Assembly: GCF_900090305.1 (NCBI RefSeq)
Contig: NZ_LT607751.1
Span: 496,001 to 560,000, forward strand
Reading direction: 5' to 3'
DNA length: 64,000 nt
From: Micromonospora siamensis
GTDB lineage: Bacteria; Actinomycetota; Actinomycetes; Mycobacteriales; Micromonosporaceae
Both the position numbers and the translations under genes were made by a program. Under the pieces are notes generated by a model. It saw nothing but the letters and a program-made list of their open reading frames with translations, had not been told where the DNA came from and searched no databases. This document shows, piece by piece, positions 58,191 to 64,000 of this stretch. Each line of letters starts with the position of its first letter. Within the stretch, counting starts at the first letter, position 1.

Positions 58191-58736
58191 TCAGACCCTG
58201 GACCAGGGCGGCGGGAAGACCACCTCGCCGCGCGGCAGCGGGCCCTCGCCACTGACCGTCGGCGGCAACGCCAACGCCTGCCACGGCTCGCCCAGCCCCG
58301 ACCACGGGCTGGTCAAGCCCATCCGGTCGGCCCGGTCGAAGCCGAACCGCCGGTAGTACGCCGGGTCGCCGAGCACCACCACCAGCCGCTCGCCCAACTC
58401 GGTGGCCGCCTCCAGGGCGGCCTGCACCACGGCGGCGCCGTGCCCCACCCGCTGCCGGTGCGGCGCCACCGCCACCGGCCCCAGGGCCAACGCCGGCGCG
58501 ACCCCCGCGTCGCCCCGGACCCGCACCCGGGTCAGCAGGGCGTAGCCGACCACCTCGCCGCCGTACTCGGCGACCATCGCCAGCTCGGGGATCCAGGCGT
58601 CGCTGTCCCGCAGCTCGTCGACCAACCCCACCTCGGGCGGGGTGGCCACGTCCGGGCGGGCGAAGGCGGCCGCGAGCACCCGCCGCACCGGCCCGGCGTC
58701 CGCCGGCCCCTCGGGTCGCAGCCGCAGGGTCGTCAC
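58191..58736 (-). CDS. GNAT family N-acetyltransferase
   Basis: Acetyltransferase of 181 residues: LRLRPEGPADAGPVRRVLAA is the first helix, ALGPVAVAPHRQRVGHGAAVV the pyrophosphate-binding motif A with the R/Q-x-x-G-x-G/A pattern as QRVGHG, and YYRRFGF the C-terminal element seen in YhbS-like predicted acetyltransferases. GTG 58736 lies seven bases after TAACGT on the minus strand. Substrate unknown. Confidence 0.9.
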   Translation of the reverse strand: MTTLRLRPEGPADAGPVRRVLAAAFARPDVATPPEVGLVDELRDSDAWIPELAMVAEYGGEVVGYALLTRVRVRGDAGVAPALALGPVAVAPHRQRVGHGAAVVQAALEAATELGERLVVVLGDPAYYRRFGFDRADRMGLTSPWSGLGEPWQALALPPTVSGEGPLPRGEVVFPPPWSRV

Positions 58737-58871
58737 CCGCGCGACGTTACCCTCCGTCGCCCGCCCATCCGCGACGGTCGCTCGGATCGGCGTGGCGCGG
58801 GCACCGCCACGGCCGGTCGGGATCCGGCCGTTGCAGGGGTAGCGATCCGTTTCAGGGGGTATGACTGATCC

Positions 58872-59438
58872 ATGAAACCCGTGCGCTCCCTCGCCCGAGT
58901 CATGTTGAGCGGCATCTTCGTGGTCAGCGGTGCCCGCAACTTTCAGAACCCCGGCCGACTGGTCACGGCGGCGAAGCCGGTGACCGACCGGATCACCCCC
59001 CTGATCGAGAAGAACGCCCCCCAGGTCCCCACGGACACCGAGTCGCTGATCCGGATCAACGCGGCCACCCAGGTCGCCGCCGGGCTGATGCTCGCCACCG
59101 GCAAACTGGCCCGCCCCGCGGCCCTGGTACTCGCCGGCACGCTGGTGCCGACCACCCTGGCCGGGCATCCCTTCTGGAACAACGACGACCCGACCGCCCG
59201 GAACAACAACCAGATCCACTTCCTGAAGAACCTCGGCCTGTTCGGCGGGCTCCTGCTCGCCGCCGCCGACACCGAGGGCAAGCCGGGTCTGCGCTGGCGG
59301 GCCGGCCACCGGATCGGCCACTCCAAGCGCTCCGTGCAGCGGTCCGGGCGCTCGGTGCAGCGGGCGGTGCGGACCGCCAAGCGGGAGGCCCGGATCGCCG
59401 TACGCTCCGCCGCCACCGCCCGGCGACTGCCCGGCTGA
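58872..59438 (+). CDS. DoxX family membrane protein
   Basis: Membrane protein of 188 residues with four helices (SGIFVVSGARNFQNP, INAATQVAAGLMLATGK, ALVLAGTLVPTTLAGHPFW, NNQIHFLKNLGLFGGLLLAA). The HPFWNNDDPTARNNNQIHFLKNLG segment, visible here as HPFWNNDDPTARNN, is typical of actinobacterial DoxX proteins. The C-terminal 50 residues are highly basic (RRSVQRSGRSVQRAV), possibly a nucleic-acid or membrane contact. Function unclear. Confidence 0.88.
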   Translation: MKPVRSLARVMLSGIFVVSGARNFQNPGRLVTAAKPVTDRITPLIEKNAPQVPTDTESLIRINAATQVAAGLMLATGKLARPAALVLAGTLVPTTLAGHPFWNNDDPTARNNNQIHFLKNLGLFGGLLLAAADTEGKPGLRWRAGHRIGHSKRSVQRSGRSVQRAVRTAKREARIAVRSAATARRLPG

Positions 59439-59586
59439 ACCGTCCCGCTCCCTCCCCCACCGGTCACCTCCACCCCCCGGCCGCGAATCACCTGACCGCT
59501 CCGGCAGGCGTTAACGCGGTGTGCATGTCGAGAACCACCCGGGATCAGTGGAATCGCATTCGGTCGCAGTAGGGGGAGGGGGCCAG

Positions 59587-61056
59587 GTGAGGCGCCGCTA
59601 CCGGCCCGACGGGGAGCCGTCCCTCCCCGCCCGGCCGCGGATCAGCGACCGGGACCGGCTCCGCCTGGTCCGGCTCGGCGTCGTCGTCGCCACCGGGTAC
59701 GCCGCCTGGCTGGCCATCGGCGCGTTCGGCCGGCCGTACACCTTCTTCGACATGCGGATCTACCACGGCGCGGTGGTGTGGTGGGCGAGCGGCCACGAGC
59801 TGTACGACTTCGTCGCCCCCACCACCACCCTGGGTTTCACCTACCCGCCGTTCGCGGCGCTGGCCATGCTGCCGATGGCGCGGGTGCCGGTGCTGCTGGC
59901 CGGCTGGCTGAACGCGGCGGCCAGCGTCGCCGCGCTCACCGTCGCCATGGTCGCCCTGCTGCGGCCGCTCGTCGACCGGCTCGGCTGGCCGCTCTGGTTC
60001 AGCGTCGGCGTGGCGGTGCCGATGGCGGTGGCCATCGAACCGGTCCGGGAGACCCTCGGCTACGGCCAGGTGAACCTGTTCCTCTTCGCGCTGATCATCG
60101 CCGACCTGGTCGGCCTGCGCTGGCGGTCCCGGCGCAGCAGCCGCCCGGCGGTCACCGGCGCGCTGGCCCGCCTCGCCGGCACCGGGCCGCTGGCCCGCTT
60201 CGCGTTCGGCGGCGCCTGGGCGGGCATCGGCATCGGCCTGGCCACGGCGATCAAGCTGACCCCCGCGCTCTTCATCGGCTACCTGCTGGTCACCCGGCAG
60301 TGGCGGGCGGCGGTCACCGCCATCGGCACCACCGTCGCGGTGACCGCGGGGACGTTCCTGGTGGTCGGTGCGGAGTCCCGGGCCTACTTCGGCTCCGTGC
60401 TGTGGCAGACGCAGCGGGTGGGGGCGGCCGACATGACCGCCAACCAGTCCCTGGCCGGCCTGCTGGCCCGGCTCTACGACGCCATCGAGACGCCCGGCCT
60501 GCTCTGGGTGACCTTCTCCATGCTGGTCCTGGCGCTGGGGCTGTCCCGGGCCGCCGCCGCCCACGCCGACGGCGACGAGTTGACCGCGTTCACCCTGGTC
60601 GGGCTCACCGCCAACGTGATCAGCCCGATCTCCTGGTCGCACCACCTGGTCTGGGTCATCCCGGCGATCCTGGTCCTCGCCGACGCCGCCGTCCGCCGGC
60701 GGGAGGCCAGCCGGGGACCGGCCGCGCGCACCGGGACGCATCCCGCGTACGGGGGGCCGCCCGCGGTGACCGGGCTGCGCCCGCCGATCTGGTACCCCAC
60801 CCTCACCGGGATGCGCCACGGGGTGGCCGCCGTCGGGCTCTACCTGCTCTTCCTGGTCTCCCCGATCTGGCCGTACGAGCACCAACTGCCGGAGGTGTCG
60901 CACTACGAGGACGGGCTGTTCGGCGCGCTGATGGAGAACTCGTTGGCCATCGCGCTGATCGCGCTGGTCGCCGCGCTGCCCTGGCGGCCCGGCGCCGAAC
61001 CGGCGTTCTACAACCAGCGGCCGGCCCGGACGGCCCAGTTCGCCGACCGCCGCTGA
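59587..61056 (+). CDS. GT87-type membrane glycosyltransferase (DUF2029)
   Basis: Polyprenol-phosphate-dependent GT-C glycosyltransferase of 489 residues with about 12 helices, related to alpha-mannosyl/arabinofuranosyl transferases of the GT87/DUF2029 group. The catalytic Asp is probably in TFFDMRIYHGAV near residue 55 (DxRxYxxA pattern); YPPFAALAMLPMA, LGYGQVNLFL and MTANQSLAGLLARL are family segments, and NVISPISWSHHLVW a conserved late loop. GTG 59587 has GGGGGAGGGGG upstream; 59521 gives a longer alternative. Likely wall glycan synthesis. Confidence 0.87.
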   Translation: MRRRYRPDGEPSLPARPRISDRDRLRLVRLGVVVATGYAAWLAIGAFGRPYTFFDMRIYHGAVVWWASGHELYDFVAPTTTLGFTYPPFAALAMLPMARVPVLLAGWLNAAASVAALTVAMVALLRPLVDRLGWPLWFSVGVAVPMAVAIEPVRETLGYGQVNLFLFALIIADLVGLRWRSRRSSRPAVTGALARLAGTGPLARFAFGGAWAGIGIGLATAIKLTPALFIGYLLVTRQWRAAVTAIGTTVAVTAGTFLVVGAESRAYFGSVLWQTQRVGAADMTANQSLAGLLARLYDAIETPGLLWVTFSMLVLALGLSRAAAAHADGDELTAFTLVGLTANVISPISWSHHLVWVIPAILVLADAAVRRREASRGPAARTGTHPAYGGPPAVTGLRPPIWYPTLTGMRHGVAAVGLYLLFLVSPIWPYEHQLPEVSHYEDGLFGALMENSLAIALIALVAALPWRPGAEPAFYNQRPARTAQFADRR

Positions 61057-61081
61057 GACCCCGGCCACCGGGCCGGTCGGC

Positions 61082-61519
61082 TCAGGGGCAGTTCACCCAC
61101 TCCTCGGTGCCGTCGGCGAAGACCTGCCGCTTCCAGATCGGCAGCCGGGCCTTGACCTCGTCGACCAGCCGGGCGCAGGCGGTGAACGCGGCGGCTCGGT
61201 GGGCGGTGCTCACCGCCGCCACCAGGGCCACATCACCGATCTCCAGCGGGCCGATCCGGTGCGAGACGGCCACCGCGTACACGTCGGGGTCGGCGGCGAT
61301 CTCGGCGGCGACCTCCTTGAGGACCGCCTCGGCGCTCGGGTGGCCCTCGTATTCCAGGGTGGTGACCGGGCGACCGTGGTCGTGGTCGCGGACCACGCCC
61401 TGGAAGGAGACCACCGCGCCGGCCCGGCGGTCGGCGACCGCCGCCTCGTGCGCGGCCAGGTCCAAGGGCTGGTCGGTGACGGTGCCGAAGCTGGCCGGCG
61501 CGGCCGTGGACGCGGACAT
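61082..61519 (-). CDS. moaE: Molybdopterin synthase catalytic subunit
   Basis: Large subunit of molybdopterin synthase, 145 residues, which takes sulfur from MoaD. AGAVVSFQGVVRDHDHGRPVTTLEYEGH (visible as SFQGVVRDHDHGRPVTTLEY), AVSHRIGPLEIGD and the PIWKRQVFADGTEEW end with catalytic Lys are typical. ATG 61519 is preferred (GAGGAGGG five bases upstream), though GTG 61555 overlaps the moeA stop. First of four coupled genes downstream on this strand... moeA lies upstream in transcription order. Confidence 0.93.
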   Translation of the reverse strand: MSASTAAPASFGTVTDQPLDLAAHEAAVADRRAGAVVSFQGVVRDHDHGRPVTTLEYEGHPSAEAVLKEVAAEIAADPDVYAVAVSHRIGPLEIGDVALVAAVSTAHRAAAFTACARLVDEVKARLPIWKRQVFADGTEEWVNCP

Positions 61520-61551
61520 CGGACCCTCCTCGCGGGTGTCGGTCGGCGCGG

Positions 61552-62814
61552 TCACCAGGACCGTTCCCCGGGCAGCAGCGGCAGCGGCACGACCGGCACC
61601 CGGTCGCCCACCGCACCCGTGGTACCCGGCCGGACGACCGCGAACCCGTCCGCCCCGGCCAGCCCGCGCAGCATGGCCGAGCCGACGTGCCGCACCGGGT
61701 GGGCGGTGCCGGCCACCCGGTCCAGCCGGACCAGGGCCAGGTGGGTGTAGTCGCCCCGACCGGCGATCGGCTCCGCCAGTGTGGCGTGCGGCAGGACCGG
61801 CATCGGACGGCCCTGCAACCCCGCGAGCAGGGGCGCCACCAGCGACACCAGCGCCACGATCGCGGACTGCGGGTTGCCCGGCAGGCCGGCGACGAACCGG
61901 ACCCGGCCGTCGTCGGAGACCAGCCGGGCCAGCAGCATCGGGAAGCCCGGCCGGACCGCCACGGTGTTCACCACGTAGTCCGCGCCGAGCGCCACCAGGG
62001 TGGGATGCAGGTGGTCCACCGGGCCGTGCATCGTGCCGCCGGTCGTGCAGACCAGGTCCGCACCGGCCAGCGCCGACCGGACGGCGGCCACGTGCGCGGA
62101 CAGGGTGTCCGCCACCGGACCCACGACGTCGGAGGGGCGCACCTGGCAGCCGTAGCGGCGCAACCAGGCCGGCACCGCCGGACCGAGCGCGTCGCGGACC
62201 CGGCCCGCCCCCGGCGGGCCCTTGGTCAGCAGTTCGTCACCGAAGACCAGCAGCGCCGCGCGGGGCGCCCGCCGGACCCGCAGGGTGTCGTGGCCGCAGG
62301 ACGCGGCCAACCCGATCAGCGCCGGGTCGACCGGGGTGCCGGCCGGGAGCAGTTCCTCACCCGAGTACGCCTCCTCGCCCGGCTCCCGCCACTCCGGGGC
62401 CGGCCGGGGCGTGCCGTCGACCAGGTCGTCACCCGTCCGCGTCGACTCCTCCACCCGCAGGATCGCCGTGGTGCCCTCCGGGACCATCGCGCCGGTGGCG
62501 ATCTCGACCGTGCTGCCGTCCTCGGTCAGCGGCGCCGGCCGGTTGCCGGCGAGCACCCGGCCGACCACCCGCCACGGTCCCTCGCCGCGCACCGCCCAGC
62601 CGTCCACGCTGGAGGTGGGGAAGGCCGGCAGGTCCGTACGCGTGGTCAACGGCTCGGCCAGGGTGTGCCCGTCGAGGTCGGCGAGCGACCGGCTGACCGC
62701 GGGCAGGGCGGCGGAGAGGCCGACCGCGTACACCCGGGCGCGGGCCTCCTCCCAACCGGCCGGCGGTGGCGCGGTCGCCCGTTCCCCCGCGTGGGCCGCG
62801 GTTTCGGTGCTCAT
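61552..62814 (-). CDS. moeA: Molybdopterin molybdenumtransferase
   Basis: Inserts molybdate into molybdopterin-AMP; 420 residues. MoeA landmarks: LPAFPTSSVDGWAVRGEGP, IATGAMVPEGTTAILRVEE, ADLVCTTGGTMHG, and GLPGNPQSAIVALVSLV. The family's GGTS/TGGTSVG loop reads TTGGTMHG here. It overlaps mogA upstream by ATGA and is followed within a few bases by moaE. TAGGCT six bases before its ATG suggests an extra internal promoter. Confidence 0.93.
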   Translation of the reverse strand: MSTETAAHAGERATAPPPAGWEEARARVYAVGLSAALPAVSRSLADLDGHTLAEPLTTRTDLPAFPTSSVDGWAVRGEGPWRVVGRVLAGNRPAPLTEDGSTVEIATGAMVPEGTTAILRVEESTRTGDDLVDGTPRPAPEWREPGEEAYSGEELLPAGTPVDPALIGLAASCGHDTLRVRRAPRAALLVFGDELLTKGPPGAGRVRDALGPAVPAWLRRYGCQVRPSDVVGPVADTLSAHVAAVRSALAGADLVCTTGGTMHGPVDHLHPTLVALGADYVVNTVAVRPGFPMLLARLVSDDGRVRFVAGLPGNPQSAIVALVSLVAPLLAGLQGRPMPVLPHATLAEPIAGRGDYTHLALVRLDRVAGTAHPVRHVGSAMLRGLAGADGFAVVRPGTTGAVGDRVPVVPLPLLPGERSW

Positions 62815-63461
62815 CCGGCGAGCCTATCGTCGGCCGGGTCGGCCTGCGCGGTCACTCGGTCACCGCCGGTCGCCGGCATGGTCTCCGTGACCTTGTCCTC
62901 CGGCGGCGTTGCCCCGGTGGTGGCCTGCGTGGCCTCCGGCGTCAGATCCCGGGTCGGCATGGGGGCCTGCGTGGTCGGTGGGGGCGACGGCTGGTGGTCG
63001 CCGCCGCGCAGCTGGTCGACGGCGTGGGCGAGAATCGGCCCGAGCACCGCGAGGCCGTCCTTGGCGCCGCCCCGCGAGCCGGGCAGGTTGACCACCAGCA
63101 TCCGGCCGACCACCCCGGCCAACCCCCGGGACAGCGCCGAGGTCGGCACCCGCTCCCGGCTGTGGGCCCGGATCGCCTCGGCGATGCCGGGAATCTCGTG
63201 GTCGAGCAGCGCGCGGGTCACCTCCGGCGTCCGGTCGGTCGGGTTGATGCCCGTGCCGCCGCTGGTCAGCACCACGTCGATCCCGGCGGCCCGGGCGGCC
63301 CGCAGCGCCTCGCCGACCGGCTCGCCGTCGGGCACCACCACCGGCTCGTCCACCTGGCAGCCCAGCTCCCGCAGGCCGGCGACGAGCAGCGGTCCGCTGG
63401 TGTCCTCGTAGACCCCGGCGGAGGCCCGGTTGGAGGCGACGACCACCCGCGCGCGGATCAC
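62811..63461 (-). CDS. mogA: Molybdopterin adenylyltransferase with extended C-terminus
   Basis: MogA/MoaB-type protein, 216 residues. The catalytic domain covers 1-150: VVVASNRASAGVYEDTSG, VVLTSGGTGINPTDRTPE (with TSGGTG) and VVNLPGSRGGAKDGLAVLGP. The last 65 residues are a Pro/Thr/Ala-rich tail without homology that I recognise, unusual for the family. GTG 63461 overlaps the moaC stop and its stop overlaps the moeA start, giving a tightly packed moaC-mogA-moeA-moaE operon. Confidence 0.92.
   Translation of the reverse strand: MIRARVVVASNRASAGVYEDTSGPLLVAGLRELGCQVDEPVVVPDGEPVGEALRAARAAGIDVVLTSGGTGINPTDRTPEVTRALLDHEIPGIAEAIRAHSRERVPTSALSRGLAGVVGRMLVVNLPGSRGGAKDGLAVLGPILAHAVDQLRGGDHQPSPPPTTQAPMPTRDLTPEATQATTGATPPEDKVTETMPATGGDRVTAQADPADDRLAG
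62821..62826 (-). promoter_or_regulatory. -10 element within mogA, upstream of moeA
   Basis: TAGGCT on the minus strand, six bases before the moeA ATG; also codes for the end of MogA. Confidence 0.4.
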
Positions 63462-63949
63462 GGCCGGTCCTCCGGGCGGACCCACTCGCCGGTCTTGCCG
63501 CCCTCCTTGCGGAGCACGCGCACCGCGTCCACCGAGGCCGCCGGGTCGACCGCCTTGACCATGTCGACCAGGGCCAGCCCGGCCACCGCCACCGCGGTCA
63601 GGGCCTCCATCTCGACACCCGTCCGGTCGGCGGTCCGCGCCGTCGCGGTGATCTCCACCGTGTCGGTCGTCGGTTGCAGCTCGACCTCGACCCCGTGCAG
63701 GGCGATCGGGTGGCAGAGCGGAATCAGGTCGGGAGTGCGCTTGGCGCCCATGATGCCGGCCAGCCGGCCCACCGCGAGCGCGTCGCCCTTGGGCAGGCCG
63801 TCCCGGCGGAGCAGCTCCACCACCTCGGCGGTCGTGCGGAGCCGGCCGGCGGCGACCGCCAGCCGGCCGGAGACCGGCTTGGCGGAGACGTCGACCATGC
63901 GGGCCGCGCCTGCGGCGTCGACGTGGGTGAGCTGCACGGGATCGGTCAC
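63458..63949 (-). CDS. moaC: Cyclic pyranopterin monophosphate synthase
   Basis: Second enzyme of molybdenum cofactor synthesis, 163 residues. THVDAAGAARMVDVSAKP at the start, PKGDALAVGRLAGIMGAKRT with the invariant Lys, LIPLCHPI with the active-site His, and GVEMEALTAVAVAGLALVDMVKAVD are all conserved. GTG 63949 has TAGGCT seven bases upstream. It is the first gene of the moaC-mogA-moeA-moaE operon on the minus strand. Confidence 0.95.
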   Translation of the reverse strand: MTDPVQLTHVDAAGAARMVDVSAKPVSGRLAVAAGRLRTTAEVVELLRRDGLPKGDALAVGRLAGIMGAKRTPDLIPLCHPIALHGVEVELQPTTDTVEITATARTADRTGVEMEALTAVAVAGLALVDMVKAVDPAASVDAVRVLRKEGGKTGEWVRPEDRP

Positions 63950-63956
63950 GGCCGCG

Positions 63957-63962
63957 AGCCTA
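63957..63962 (-). promoter_or_regulatory. -10 element of the moaC operon
   Basis: TAGGCT on the minus strand, seven bases before GTG 63949. Confidence 0.55.
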
Positions 63963-64000
63963 TCCCCCGGGTGCGACGGGCCGCCTCGTCCCGCTGCGGG

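Noticed and set aside
1..64000. CRISPR array or toxin cassette
   Set aside because: No regularly spaced repeats of 25-40 bp with unique spacers were found, and no Cas-like proteins. The repeats at 15339 and 27692 have only two units.

Overview
The window is very GC-rich with strongly GC-biased third codon positions, frequent GTG starts, and family content typical of filamentous Actinobacteria (DUF397 plus Scr1-type regulators, SigE-type ECF sigma factor, bacterial proteasome activator, LCP proteins, DUF4192, DUF5926). The mix best fits Micromonosporaceae (Micromonospora or a close relative); this is inference, as no rRNA is present. I call 69 protein-coding genes, about 92% of the DNA. I saw no tRNA, rRNA, CRISPR array, insertion sequence or prophage. 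No gene-free stretch exceeds 300 bases; the longest gaps (22167-22426 and 13233-13486) hold hairpins.

Layout. 1-1501: end of a Tad/Flp pilus locus (tadE-like, flp, prepilin peptidase) on the minus strand. 1580-2869: a DUF5701 gene and a Uma2-type nuclease gene, convergent across a hairpin. 3040-6658: two-component system translationally coupled to a large membrane protein. 6704-8801 and 16392-18411: two DUF485/solute:sodium symporter modules. 8883-11311: ABC exporter pair. 11444-13232: ECF sigma factor with a membrane-anchored partner. 13487-16225: small regulator genes (XRE-Scr1/DUF397), tiny hypotheticals and a flavin-reductase-like gene that contains a parS-like site. 18515-23446: SDR sugar-nucleotide enzyme and three consecutive LCP cell-wall ligases. 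23508-27664: rhodanese, GlpQ, PAS histidine kinase, anti-sigma-like ATPase, DUF5926. 27783-32824: arginine deiminase, NERD-like protein, PAS and ACT proteins, lipoprotein, prephenate dehydratase. 32961-38998: AIM24, zincin metallopeptidase, OsmC, membrane protein, two HAD phosphatases, Bpa and an esterase. 39086-43841: orphan ABC-type binding lipoprotein, DDAH-like hydrolase with a divergent Lrp regulator, quinone oxidoreductase, and a YbjN-like protein. 43917-49322 and 61082-63949: molybdenum-cofactor genes (mobA, fdhD, moaA, moaD; moaE, moeA, mogA, moaC). 50738-53929: an EndoQ-like PHP endonuclease fused to a UvrD helicase. 53936-61056: EamA transporter, two secreted Cys-containing proteins, an AAA/STAND ATPase behind a CTAG-rich palindrome, GNAT, DoxX and a GT87-type glycosyltransferase.

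How the parts connect. The clearest pathway is molybdenum cofactor synthesis: moaA/moaC (first step), moaD/moaE (molybdopterin synthase), mogA/moeA (metal insertion), mobA (guanylyl transfer) and fdhD (sulfur delivery to formate dehydrogenase), spread over 20 kb in separate transcription units. Cell-envelope functions form a second theme. The pheA, zincin-peptidase, glpQ, Bpa neighbourhood resembles what I recall of the origin-proximal region in mycobacteria, which fits the parS-like and DnaA-box-like motifs seen here.

Most interesting: (1) a YbjN/T3SS-chaperone-like protein at 42738-43841 ends in TGMYL, almost the same tail as the proteasome activator Bpa 4.6 kb away (TGQYL), suggesting a new proteasome-docking protein; (2) the EndoQ-UvrD fusion, joining a deaminated-base endonuclease to a helicase in one chain; (3) at least 18 genes with a TANNNT hexamer 6-8 bases before the start codon, pointing to widespread leaderless transcription.
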